Origin: Bdellovibrionales bacterium
Lineage (GTDB): Bacteria > Bdellovibrionota > Bdellovibrionia > Bdellovibrionales > JAKFYE01
Assembly (NCBI GenBank): GCA_021731045.1
Contig: JAKFYE010000011.1
Coordinates: 1 to 61,451, forward strand
Length of the DNA: 61,451 nucleotides
Direction: 5' to 3'
How positions within the stretch are numbered: the first letter of the stretch is position 1; the number at the start of each line of letters is the position of its first letter. The position numbers and the translations under genes are program-made. The notes below the pieces were generated by a model. It worked only from the letters and a program-made list of their open reading frames with translations, did not search any database and had not been told where the DNA came from. Shown here in pieces: positions 1 to 8,213 of the stretch.

Positions 1-782
1 CTGGTTTAAAAGTGATCATGTTCGACGTTCAGCAACCTGCGATAGATAAAGGCCTTCAAACAATTTCGAGCAGCTGTGATCGTTTAATAAAAAAAGCGAC
101 ACTGACTGAAGCGCAAAAAACAGAAGTCATGGGTCGCATTCAAGGAACAGTTAAGCTTCAAGACTTGGCGATTTGCGATACGGTGATTGAAGCGGCAACA
201 GAGAATGTCGATTTAAAACTCACCATCTTTCGTCAACTCGACGAAATCGTAAAAAAAGAAGCGTACTTAACAACAAACACATCTTCGATTTCGATTACCA
301 AAATTGCCTCCGTTACCAAGCGCCCTGAAAAAGTTTGTGGTATGCATTTTATGAATCCGGTGCCGCTCATGACTTTAGTTGAAGGGATTCGTGGTTTACA
401 AACGCATGATCAAACATTTGCCGATGTTAAAGCTTTAGCCGAAAAAATGGGGAAAGTTTTTGTTGAAGGTCGCGATATGCCAGGGTTTATCGTCAACCGC
501 ATTCTTATGCCGATGATCAACGAAGCGGTTTACACTTTGTTTGAAGGCATTGCGAGTGTGGAATCTATTGATCAAGCTATGAAACTGGGAACGAATCAAC
601 CTATGGGTCCACTCACATTAGCTGACTTTATTGGACTCGACACATGCCTCGCCATCATGAACGTTCTGCATGAGGGATTAGGTGACAGTAAGTATCGTCC
701 GTGTCCTCTCTTAGTTAAATATGTAGAAGCCGGCTGGCTAGGTCGTAAAACAGGTCGTGGATTTTATTCTTACGCAAAATAA
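1..782 (+). CDS. 3-hydroxyacyl-CoA dehydrogenase (5' end cut by window)
   Basis: NAD-dependent oxidation of 3-hydroxyacyl-CoA (3-hydroxybutyryl-CoA type) in beta-oxidation or butyryl-CoA metabolism; cytoplasmic. The frame is open to the left edge and reads [10 protein letters not shown] just before the first in-window GTG, which matches the strand that follows the Rossmann glycine motif in this family, so only some 20 N-terminal residues including GxGxxG are missing. The segment NTSSISIT, the catalytic-His context [11 protein letters not shown], and the C-terminal domain ([34 protein letters not shown]) are all present. It is followed after 11 bp by an enoyl-CoA hydratase, so the two probably work in consecutive steps. 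The exact acyl-chain preference cannot be read from sequence. Confidence 0.93.
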   Translation, partial: GLKVIMFDVQQPAIDKGLQTISSSCDRLIKKATLTEAQKTEVMGRIQGTVKLQDLAICDTVIEAATENVDLKLTIFRQLDEIVKKEAYLTTNTSSISITKIASVTKRPEKVCGMHFMNPVPLMTLVEGIRGLQTHDQTFADVKALAEKMGKVFVEGRDMPGFIVNRILMPMINEAVYTLFEGIASVESIDQAMKLGTNQPMGPLTLADFIGLDTCLAIMNVLHEGLGDSKYRPCPLLVKYVEAGWLGRKTGRGFYSYAK

Positions 783-793
783 TCGGAGCCTCT

Positions 794-1579
794 ATGACGT
801 ACGAAACTTTAATTTTTGATAAGAAAAATTCGGTTGCGGTCGTAACGATCAACAGACCTCAGGCGCTTAACGCTCTGAATGACCAGGTGCTGACGGAGCT
901 TGGGCAAGTTCTTCAAGAAATCGATAAAGATAAAGCGCTTACGGCGGTCATTCTCACTGGCGGCGGCGAAAAAGCGTTTGTTGCGGGAGCCGACATTAAA
1001 GCTTTTGAATCTATGTCCCCGATGCAAGCGGTTATCTTTGCGGAAAAAGGCCAGCGAGTTTTTAGAATGATCGAAATTTTAAAAATTCCGGTTATCGCAG
1101 CCGTCAATGGTTTTGCTCTCGGCGGCGGGTGCGAGCTCGCGGTTTCATGTGATTTTATTATTGCCTCATCAAAATCTAAATTTGGATTGCCCGAAGTGTC
1201 GTTGGGATTGATTCCAGGATTCGGTGGCACGCAACGTTTAGCACGCTTTGTAGGTTTACCGAGAGCACGAGAATTGATTTTGACCGGACGTATGATGACG
1301 GCTGAAGAATCTTTGCAAGCGGGATTAGTCAATCGTGTGGTCGCACCTGAATCCTTAATGAGCACATGTTTTGAAATCACAGATCTTATTGCGCAACGAT
1401 CTCCGATAGCAGTTTCAAGAGCTAAAGAGACCATCAATATGGGTTACGATTTGCCACTAGATGAAGGTTTGCATCATGAGCGTGATGCCTTCTCTGAACT
1501 TTTTCGCTCGCGCGATGTGAGTGAGGGAGTCAAAGCTTTCATCGAAAAACGAAAACCACAGTTTCAACAATTAGTTTAA
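794..1579 (+). CDS. Enoyl-CoA hydratase (crotonase family)
   Basis: Hydrates 2-enoyl-CoA to 3-hydroxyacyl-CoA, the step before the dehydrogenase encoded just upstream. At 261 aa it has normal crotonase length. Oxyanion-hole segments are visible: AFVAGADIKAF near residue 62 and ALGGGCELA near 108; the two catalytic Glu positions fall in GCELA and in LPEVSLGLIPG, the latter followed by GGTQRL. Start ATG is preceded by CGGAGC. It lies in the middle of a three-gene operon with 11 and 9 bp gaps, ending in the fused acyl-CoA mutase. Crotonase members vary in reaction, but both Glu residues favour a true hydratase. Confidence 0.93.
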   Translation: MTYETLIFDKKNSVAVVTINRPQALNALNDQVLTELGQVLQEIDKDKALTAVILTGGGEKAFVAGADIKAFESMSPMQAVIFAEKGQRVFRMIEILKIPVIAAVNGFALGGGCELAVSCDFIIASSKSKFGLPEVSLGLIPGFGGTQRLARFVGLPRARELILTGRMMTAEESLQAGLVNRVVAPESLMSTCFEITDLIAQRSPIAVSRAKETINMGYDLPLDEGLHHERDAFSELFRSRDVSEGVKAFIEKRKPQFQQLV

Positions 1580-1588
1580 AGGAATTTC

Positions 1589-4500
1589 GTGTACCAACCT
1601 AAGAATCCTATTCGTATCGTCACTGCGGCTAGCCTGTTTGATGGCCACGATGCCAGCATCAATATCATGCGTAGAATGTTACAAGATGCGGGTGCCGAAG
1701 TGATTCACTTAGGTCATAACCGCTCGGTTCGCGATATTGTGATGTCGGCACTTCAAGAATCTGCACAGGGAATTGCCGTGAGTTCGTACCAAGGCGGACA
1801 CATGGAATTCTTCAAATATATGAAGGATTTGCTTCGTCAGTATGGCGCACCTTACGTCAAAATTTATGGTGGCGGCGGTGGCGTGATTGTGCACGAAGAG
1901 AAACAAGAACTCGAGGCTTACGGCATCGATCATATTTTTCATCCCGATGAAGGACGTAGGCTCGGGCTTGAAGGTATGATCGAAGAAATCATTCGCGGTT
2001 GCGACTATTCCATTTTAGATGCCGCCAGCAAAGTGAATATCAAAGATATCAAAGAAAATGAAAAAACAGATCTTGCTTTAGGGCTGTCGATTACGGCGTT
2101 AGAGTTAGGTCAAAATAATAAAACGTATGCAGATATTTTATCGAAAGCTAAACATAAACCGCTTGTCTTGGGGATCACTGGGACGGGTGGTGCCGGTAAG
2201 TCCAGCATTATCGATGAGCTTTTGCATCGTTTACTTCACGTCTACCCTGACAAAAAAATTGGCGTTTTTTGCGTTGACCCTTCAAAAAGAAAAACGGGCG
2301 GAGCTTTATTAGGTGATCGCATTCGCATGAATGCCCTCACAAATGCGCGAACGTATATGCGCTCTTTAGCCTCTCGAGGATCAGGACAAGAAGTTTCAGT
2401 TTCACTCCCAAAGGTTTTAGAGTTTGCAAAAAACTTGGATTTTGATTTGATCATCGCTGAAACCTCTGGAATTGGGCAGTCAGGCTCGGCCATTACGGAA
2501 CTATGCGATTTAAGTTTATACGTTATGACTTCGGAATTTGGCGCACAATCGCAACTTGAAAAAATCGACATGATTGATTTTGCGGACTTAATTGCAATTA
2601 ACAAAGCCGATCGTCGCGGCTCACAAGATGCACTTCGAGATGTACGTAAACAATTTAGACGCTCCCGCAAAATGTTTACCGCTACGAACGAAGACTCGCT
2701 TCCGGTTTATCTGACTCAAGCCAGTCACTTTAATGATTCCGGAGTGAACGACCTCTTTTTTGGTTTAAGTCAAAAGCTCGAAGAAAAATCAGCAGGCTAT
2801 TGGCAGGTGTCAGACGACAAACGAAAAAGCATGGTGAGTTCAGCCCAACAGACAATTATTCCGCCGGAACGTCAAAATTATTTGGCCGAAATCGTCGCGG
2901 GTATTCGTCGCTATAAGAAAGACACCGATCTTTACGCGCATTCGTTATCTAAAATTGGCTCTTTAGAAGTTGCAAGAGGGTTAGTCGCAGAGTCTGGCAC
3001 TAAAACCGAAATTGAAAAAACAATTGCCAAGATAACATCCCAAGTGCCAGCAACAGAAGTCGAAATGATTCGCTCTTGGGACTCTCTTAAAAAATCCTAT
3101 GCAACGGATGATTTTGTTTACGAAATACGCGGCAAATCCATTAAACAAAAATTGGTTAAAGAATCTTTAAGCGGTCTTAAAATTCGTCGCGTGTCGTTTC
3201 CCCAGTTAACAGATCTCGGAGACCGATTGCGTTTTTTAAGATTAGAAAACGTACCTGGAAGTTTTCCGTACACGGCAGGGGTGTTCCCTCTAAAACGTGA
3301 AGAAGAGGACCCTAAGCGACAATTCGCGGGCGAAGGTACGCCTGAGCGAACCAATCGACGTTTTCATTATCTTAGCAAAAACGACAAGGCTAAACGTCTT
3401 TCAACGGCGTTTGATTCGGTTACGCTTTACGGAGAAGATCCTGATTTACGTCCAGACATCTACGGCAAAGTTGGCGAGAGTGGCGTGAGTATTTGTACTT
3501 TGAATGACATGAAAAAACTCTACGACGGATTTGATTTGATCTCGCCTTACACAAGCGTGAGTATGACGATCAATGGGCCGGCGCCGATGATTTTAGCTTT
3601 CTACATGAACACGGCGATTGATCAACAAGTGCAATTAAAAGAAAAAGAAGTTGGTCGAACTTTAAAATTTGAGGAGTGGTGCCAAATTCGTGATCTGACT
3701 ATGACTCAAGTGCGCGGAACGGTCCAAGCTGATATTTTGAAAGAAGACCAAGCTCAAAACACATGTATTTTCTCGACAGATTTTGCTCTCAAAATGATGG
3801 GCGATATCCAAGAATACTTTATTCAAAAACAAGTTCGTAATTTTTATTCTGTTAGTATTTCGGGTTATCACATTGCCGAAGCTGGAGCGAATCCGATAAG
3901 CCAATTGGCCTTTACTTTGGCGAATGGTTTTACCTATGTGGAGTATTATCTTGCACGAGGAATGAAGATCGATGAATTTGCTCCTAACTTATCGTTCTTT
4001 TTTAGTAACGGCTTAGATCCCGAGTATTCCGTTTTAGGTCGAGTCGCTCGTCGTATTTGGGCGATTGCGATGAGAGATGTTTACGGTGGCGATAGTCGTT
4101 CACAAAAATTAAAATACCATATTCAAACCAGCGGTCGTTCTCTGCACGCACAAGAAATTGATTTTAACGATATTCGCACAACGCTTCAGGCTTTGATCGC
4201 AATTTACGATAACTGTAATTCGTTACATACAAATGCGTATGATGAAGCCATCACAACACCGACTGAAGAGTCCGTGCGAAGAGCGATGGCAATCCAGATG
4301 ATCATCAATAAAGAATTTGGCGTCGCTAAAAATGAAAATCCAACTCAAGGCAGTTATTTTACCGAAGAACTCACGGATTTAGTTGAAGAGGCGGTCTTAG
4401 ACTTGTTCTCAAAAATTAATGAACGTGGGGGAGTATTAGGGGCGATGGAGACGCAGTTCCAGCGCAGCCGCATTCAAGATGAGTCTATGTATTACGAACA

Positions 4501-4822
4501 TCTGAAACATTCAGGCGAACTTCCAATCGTAGGTGTCAATACGTATACGGATCCTAAAACGTTAGACGCGTCGTACGTTCCTCCGAAAATTGAAATGGCC
4601 CGCGCTACCAGTGACGAAAAACAACAACAGCTTCATAATTTAAAAAATTGGCATAAACAAAACAAACAAAAGTCCGAAGAACAAATCGAAAAACTAAAAG
4701 CCGTTGCCCTCAGTGGTGGAAATATTTTTGAAGCCCTGATGGAGGCGGCGAGGTATTGTAGTTTAGGCCAAATGTCTCAAGCCTTATATTCCGTCGGCGG
4801 CCAATACAGAAGAAATCTCTAG
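1589..4822 (+). CDS. icmF: Fused isobutyryl-CoA mutase IcmF
   Basis: B12-dependent radical isomerase interconverting isobutyryl-CoA and butyryl-CoA, built as one 1077-aa chain. Order: B12-binding domain (about 1-140) with D18-G-H20 as base-off cobalamin motif; MeaB-like GTPase chaperone (about 190-420) with P-loop GTGGAGKSS near 198-206 and NKAD guanine motif; mutase barrel (about 520-1077). The barrel contains FAGEGTPERTNRRF, AFDSVTLYGEDPD, SVSMTINGPAP and SGYHIAEAGANP, typical of IcmF rather than of methylmalonyl-CoA mutase. Start is GTG with AAAGGAA upstream. The enoyl-CoA hydratase and hydroxyacyl-CoA dehydrogenase upstream would process the butyryl branch after dehydrogenation. Some IcmFs also act on pivalyl/isovaleryl-CoA, so substrate remains an inference. 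Confidence 0.95.
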   Translation: MYQPKNPIRIVTAASLFDGHDASINIMRRMLQDAGAEVIHLGHNRSVRDIVMSALQESAQGIAVSSYQGGHMEFFKYMKDLLRQYGAPYVKIYGGGGGVIVHEEKQELEAYGIDHIFHPDEGRRLGLEGMIEEIIRGCDYSILDAASKVNIKDIKENEKTDLALGLSITALELGQNNKTYADILSKAKHKPLVLGITGTGGAGKSSIIDELLHRLLHVYPDKKIGVFCVDPSKRKTGGALLGDRIRMNALTNARTYMRSLASRGSGQEVSVSLPKVLEFAKNLDFDLIIAETSGIGQSGSAITELCDLSLYVMTSEFGAQSQLEKIDMIDFADLIAINKADRRGSQDALRDVRKQFRRSRKMFTATNEDSLPVYLTQASHFNDSGVNDLFFGLSQKLEEKSAGYWQVSDDKRKSMVSSAQQTIIPPERQNYLAEIVAGIRRYKKDTDLYAHSLSKIGSLEVARGLVAESGTKTEIEKTIAKITSQVPATEVEMIRSWDSLKKSYATDDFVYEIRGKSIKQKLVKESLSGLKIRRVSFPQLTDLGDRLRFLRLENVPGSFPYTAGVFPLKREEEDPKRQFAGEGTPERTNRRFHYLSKNDKAKRLSTAFDSVTLYGEDPDLRPDIYGKVGESGVSICTLNDMKKLYDGFDLISPYTSVSMTINGPAPMILAFYMNTAIDQQVQLKEKEVGRTLKFEEWCQIRDLTMTQVRGTVQADILKEDQAQNTCIFSTDFALKMMGDIQEYFIQKQVRNFYSVSISGYHIAEAGANPISQLAFTLANGFTYVEYYLARGMKIDEFAPNLSFFFSNGLDPEYSVLGRVARRIWAIAMRDVYGGDSRSQKLKYHIQTSGRSLHAQEIDFNDIRTTLQALIAIYDNCNSLHTNAYDEAITTPTEESVRRAMAIQMIINKEFGVAKNENPTQGSYFTEELTDLVEEAVLDLFSKINERGGVLGAMETQFQRSRIQDESMYYEHLKHSGELPIVGVNTYTDPKTLDASYVPPKIEMARATSDEKQQQLHNLKNWHKQNKQKSEEQIEKLKAVALSGGNIFEALMEAARYCSLGQMSQALYSVGGQYRRNL

Positions 4823-4823
4823 C

Positions 4824-4928
4824 TCTGACTCGATCTTCTCGTCCCTGGACTTCGTTGCGCTGACTCGCCATAGTTACACTATGGCTCCTACAGCGCGCCT
4901 CGCCAGGAACGAGAATCTCTTCGTCAGA
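4824..4928. repeat. Imperfect long hairpin after icmF
   Basis: Nested inverted repeats begin two bases after the icmF stop: TCTGAC/GTCAGA (4824/4923), a 12-bp arm at 4837-4848 pairing with 4903-4914 with one mismatch, GCGCTG/CAGCGC (4857/4891) and a perfect GCCATAGT/ACTATGGC tip (4867-4885). There is no U-tract, so it is not a classical terminator, though it may block or protect the 3' end of the mRNA. The rest of the 234-bp gap up to the next gene holds a short dyad and presumably a promoter. Confidence 0.7.
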
Positions 4929-4985
4929 TCGTAATGATTCTATACTTAAGGGGTGTCACGTTTATGGATTGTAACAAATATCTGG

Positions 4986-5004
4986 TGATAACCGGTGGTT
5001 ATCA
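4986..5004. promoter_or_regulatory. Dyad TGATAACC-GGT-GGTTATCA upstream of TIGR02147 gene
   Basis: A perfect 8-bp inverted repeat with a 3-bp spacer lies about 50 bp before the start of the regulator gene at 5057. Position and symmetry suit an operator, possibly for autoregulation; no family-specific site is known to me to match it. Confidence 0.4.
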
Positions 5005-5056
5005 GAAAGATAACTAATTTATTTTCAATTTCTGAAGCCTCGTTTATATTCCCCTC

Positions 5057-5872
5057 ATGATTTTTGAACATACTAACTACAGATCCTACTTGAATGAAGT
5101 TCTCGCCACGCGAAAGGCGAACAATCCAGCATATTCCATGCGAGCCATGGCAAAAAATCTGGGCATCACTCAAGCCGCCGTTTCTCAAATCCTTTCAAAA
5201 AAGAAAGGACTTTCTTTAAATACAGCCATGAGGATGGCAGATTCTCTTGGACTTAATAAAGAAGAGGCTGAGTACTTTTGTCTACTTGTTCAGAAAGAAG
5301 GAGCCAAAGATCCTCAAAATCGAGAGATTTTATTGCGAAAACTGCAAGAGCTAAATCCCTCAAGACAAATCACAGATTTATCTGCAGAAGTGTTTCGACT
5401 GATTTCTGAGCCATATCATTATACAATTTTACTTCTCACCGAGCTTCCAGACTTCGACTTCAAGCCAGAGGTGATTGCAAAACACGTAGGCCTTAATAAG
5501 TATGAAGTCGTGTCTGCCATTGAGCGATTGCAAAAATTGGATTTGCTTGAGGAATATCCCGATCAACCAGGCCGCTATAAAAGAACAAAAGGTGATATTC
5601 AGTTTGCCTCCAACACTCCAAATCAAGCATTGAGATCGTATCACAAACGAATATTAACCAGTGCGATCCAAAGTTTAGAAACACAAACACCCAAAGAAAA
5701 AATCATGAGTTCGGAGCAAGTCGTTTTAAGTGAAGACGATGTAGATCAGGTCAGAAAATTAGCCACGGATTTTTATAACAAAGTTATCAAGTTGTCGAAA
5801 AAGAAAAGTAAAAAAAGCGCCGTATATAATGTCGGCATTCAGGTTTTTAAACTAACACATGAAAGGAAGTAA
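5057..5872 (+). CDS. TIGR02147 family putative transcriptional regulator
   Basis: 271-aa cytoplasmic protein. The first 75 residues form a HTH_3-like helix-turn-helix (SMRAMAKNLGITQAAVSQILSK); the opening FEHTNYRSYLNEVL is typical of the TIGR02147/DUF4423 family, which is abundant in Bdellovibrio-type genomes and of unknown regulon. The middle has a second winged-helix-like segment (IAKHVGLNKYEVVSAIERLQKLDLL). Its stop is one base before the start of the next gene, a secreted metalloprotease-like protein, so the two are almost surely cotranscribed and perhaps functionally linked. A dyad at 4986-5004 could be its operator. Confidence 0.85.
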   Translation: MIFEHTNYRSYLNEVLATRKANNPAYSMRAMAKNLGITQAAVSQILSKKKGLSLNTAMRMADSLGLNKEEAEYFCLLVQKEGAKDPQNREILLRKLQELNPSRQITDLSAEVFRLISEPYHYTILLLTELPDFDFKPEVIAKHVGLNKYEVVSAIERLQKLDLLEEYPDQPGRYKRTKGDIQFASNTPNQALRSYHKRILTSAIQSLETQTPKEKIMSSEQVVLSEDDVDQVRKLATDFYNKVIKLSKKKSKKSAVYNVGIQVFKLTHERK

Positions 5873-5873
5873 T

Positions 5874-6758
5874 ATGAATTTTTTAAATCAATGTTTTGCA
5901 GGTATCACTCTTTTACTCAGCGCGAGTCAAATGGTATTTGCGGGAGAGGGGGCTCACGGAGGCGGAAATCCAGTCATGATTCGTAAGTCTCAAATCATTC
6001 AAGAGTTAAAACAACTACCGAATTATATGAAGATAGTTGCAAATCCCATTGTTGGCTCTGCGCTATTAAAAAACTCTTCAGAAAAAATAATTTATACTGA
6101 TATTATAAAGCGAGATTTTTTAACCGATCTGGTGTCGCCTTACAAAATAGTCGATTCAAAACTAGGAACAGGAGAATGTTTACTCAATGGCATTCGAGTG
6201 CCTGCCACAAGCAAAATGGGCGACTTGCGTGGAGAAATTTGTTTTGATGTAGAGTTGCTATTGAATCTTAATACCACTCTTGCCGAGTTGATCGGTCTTG
6301 CCTTTCATGAGTATGCTCATCATTTCAATTATCTTGATCAAGACCATGCCCTTGCCGCCGCTATTGCAGAAGCCTATATAAGTACTTTGCCAAATGCGGC
6401 TGGAATTACAAATTATGGCGGTCCGTACTGGCCGTATGTATGCATTGATCCGGATAAACATCCCCAAATCGAGATTGTTGGAGTGGCTAGAACTCGTACT
6501 TATGCGAGTACTTGGTGTACACCTTCGAAAACTTACTATTCTTCTCAACAAAGGCAGATATCTTTTAATTGTTTCTTTTCCGGCGCCGGAGATCTTTATC
6601 TGAAGAGTATTAGTGGAGATGTTCTCCGATTGTATTATAACGATGTCGGCACGTATCAGGACGAAAAAGGTAAACAGCGATTAAATGCCGGACTTGCGAA
6701 CATAAATATTGTCTTTTCTAAAGACTGTCGAGAGCTAGAAGTCAAAACAGGAATATGA
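5874..6758 (+). CDS. Secreted protein with HExxHH zinc-peptidase-like motif
   Basis: 294 aa from the ATG at 5874, chosen because AAAGGAAG precedes it at good distance; an upstream in-frame ATG at 5859 lies within the regulator gene and lacks a site. N-terminal signal peptide (FLNQCFAGITLLLSASQMVFAG) suggests export. Around residues 140-160 the sequence FHEYAHHFNYLDQDHALAAA contains HExxH(H), resembling the active site of gluzincin/metzincin-like peptidases, but the rest is not a family I recognise. Six or so Cys in the C-terminal half suggest disulphides. Paired with the TIGR02147 regulator; the stop codon abuts a long palindrome. Confidence 0.72.
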   Translation: MNFLNQCFAGITLLLSASQMVFAGEGAHGGGNPVMIRKSQIIQELKQLPNYMKIVANPIVGSALLKNSSEKIIYTDIIKRDFLTDLVSPYKIVDSKLGTGECLLNGIRVPATSKMGDLRGEICFDVELLLNLNTTLAELIGLAFHEYAHHFNYLDQDHALAAAIAEAYISTLPNAAGITNYGGPYWPYVCIDPDKHPQIEIVGVARTRTYASTWCTPSKTYYSSQQRQISFNCFFSGAGDLYLKSISGDVLRLYYNDVGTYQDEKGKQRLNAGLANINIVFSKDCRELEVKTGI

Positions 6759-6894
6759 ATGTACGGACTGACTTTTGGTAGCAATCACGCGTTATTTTTG
6801 AATGCCCTTGCAGCGTCTACCTTCATGTTATTTCCGATAACTAAACGCACGCGGGGAATGACCCATCGCCGCTACCAAAAGTCAGTCCGTACAT
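6759..6894. repeat. 136-bp element with perfect 24-bp inverted repeats
   Basis: Arms 6759-6782 and 6871-6894 are exact reverse complements, starting on the base after the preceding stop codon. The 88-bp interior shows no clear ORF. The right arm is followed by TTTTCT, so a stem formed by the full arms could end transcription from the left. Unlike REP elements the arms are long and perfect, suggesting recent origin or active maintenance. The rest of the gap to 6998 holds nothing I can identify. Confidence 0.85.
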
Positions 6895-6997
6895 TTTTCT
6901 TGGGGTTCGTTATCCTAGGGTGGTCGAACACCAAGTGCTATTTAAGTTAGGGTGTTTCGAATCTAAAAATGATTCTTGAACCAGTGGTTTTAGAGTC

Positions 6998-7420
6998 CTA
7001 TTCCTCTTCACACCTATAATAAGTCTTAGTCTGGAAATCTGAAGTAACGTCTGGGCCTGTACATTTAAAGTCCAACCAACCGTAAGAATAGGTTGCCTTG
7101 CCTTCAATCCCATTTCTACAAAGGAAAGAGTAAATCCGACTCCCTTGAAACCACCGAACCGATCCTTGGCATTCTTTTGCAAAATTAATTGGTAGACCAC
7201 AAACGCTATTTGGCGAGATAAATCGTTTTTCTTCTATTTTATTTTCTGAGATTATATAGATCTCTTGTCTTAGTGAAGGAATAGTCGAATCGAACCATGA
7301 TCGCAAAGGACCATCAGACGCTCCTGACGAGTTTCGGCAATAGAAAGCCATATCTTCAGCCCTCGCAATACCTGATCCTAGAGTACAAATCAAAAGCAGA
7401 AATAAAAATTGAATCTTCAT
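6998..7420 (-). CDS. Small secreted Cys-rich protein, unknown function
   Basis: 140 aa from ATG at 7420, which has GGAG six bases upstream; alternative upstream starts lack a ribosome-binding site. It begins with a clear signal peptide (MKIQFLFLLLICTLGSGIARA) followed by a mature part with Cys spaced along its length (YCRNS, SVCGLP, KECQG, FLCRNG, FKCTG, YRCEE), suggesting a disulphide-bonded periplasmic or secreted domain. No homologous family recognised. It stands alone; the adjacent 7439-7665 gap contains only a weak inverted repeat. Confidence 0.6.
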   Translation of the reverse strand: MKIQFLFLLLICTLGSGIARAEDMAFYCRNSSGASDGPLRSWFDSTIPSLRQEIYIISENKIEEKRFISPNSVCGLPINFAKECQGSVRWFQGSRIYSFLCRNGIEGKATYSYGWLDFKCTGPDVTSDFQTKTYYRCEEE

Positions 7421-7468
7421 TGCTAACTCCATTTTCAAACAAGGTGACTAGGGCTTCAATCTTGCAGA

Positions 7469-7619
7469 AACGCCTGGTTTTGTCCACAATGCTAATATCA
7501 TCCGAGCAACGGTTGACCATATAAGCGTCGAAAATTAGGTTTTGTGCCGAAAGTGAGGGTGCTAGTGTACTTTTTCGTCGGGAAGCGCTGTTGGTTACAA
7601 TAAAAGCTAACCAGGCGTT
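7469..7619. repeat. Weak spaced inverted repeat (11-bp arms)
   Basis: AACGCCTGGTT at 7469-7479 is the exact reverse complement of 7609-7619, separated by 129 bp. It could be a decayed member of the long-palindrome elements seen elsewhere in the window, but 11 bp alone is weak evidence. Confidence 0.3.
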
Positions 7620-7665
7620 GAAACCATTCACTTTACATGTGTTTTGTTATTGCGGGGGTGAGATT

Positions 7666-8049
7666 TTAATTACAGATGTGGGATTCTAGGAGGCGGGCGC
7701 CGTAGAAGGTGCCGGATTTGTCGAGGCGCCATGGTGGGTACGGGTAAAATTTTGCCGTGACACAAAGACCGTTTGAAACAGCCGCCCATTGACGGTCTTC
7801 GGCGGAAGCGGTGTGAACCACGCCGTCATCGGATTTAATCGCAATAGCAAAAGAGAAAAATTGAGGATCTATTTTTTCTTGGCTGTTTTGCAAAATAGAA
7901 ACGTCGATTTGGATGCGTTCGACCTTTTCAATTTTACCGATAACGGTTTTAGCAAAAATATAGGGGTAAAATTCTATGAGAGAATAAATAAACCCAATTA
8001 AAATTAGAAAGACCAACGCTATCTTCATGTATTTTGTAACTGTATTCAT
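7666..8049 (-). CDS. Small membrane-anchored protein, unknown function
   Basis: 127 aa. One strong N-terminal transmembrane segment (about residues 10-30, IALVFLILIGFIYSLIEF) followed by a soluble domain with QIDVSILQ, FFSFAIAIKSDDG and YPPWRLDKSG. The pattern, one TM helix and a small beta-rich domain, is reminiscent of DUF3592-like proteins, but I cannot assign it firmly. A second in-frame ATG lies 21 bp downstream. It is monocistronic, separated from the polymerase gene by about 160 bp that hold no clear signal. Confidence 0.6.
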   Translation of the reverse strand: MNTVTKYMKIALVFLILIGFIYSLIEFYPYIFAKTVIGKIEKVERIQIDVSILQNSQEKIDPQFFSFAIAIKSDDGVVHTASAEDRQWAAVSNGLCVTAKFYPYPPWRLDKSGTFYGARLLESHICN

Positions 8050-8213
8050 AGCGGCACGCTACCTTGAGTCAGTTTCTATGTCACGCGATTTACCCAGGGT
8101 TACTTTAGACGAAAGGTGCCATCTAAGTTTGAAAACCTGATGAGAAACCGTATCTCTGGTTATAGAGATACTTTTGTAGGTTTTTGTGGCGGTATTTTAA
8201 TCCAATCTTTGCC

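Noticed and set aside
6759..6950. 63-codon frame inside the palindromic element after the HExxHH gene
   Set aside because: Made mostly of repeat arms; no ribosome-binding site, no similarity to the frames in other elements.
7356..7631. 91-codon minus-strand frame between two small genes
   Set aside because: Overlaps the signal-peptide region of the better supported 6998-7420 gene in another frame and spans a weak inverted repeat; no recognisable domain.
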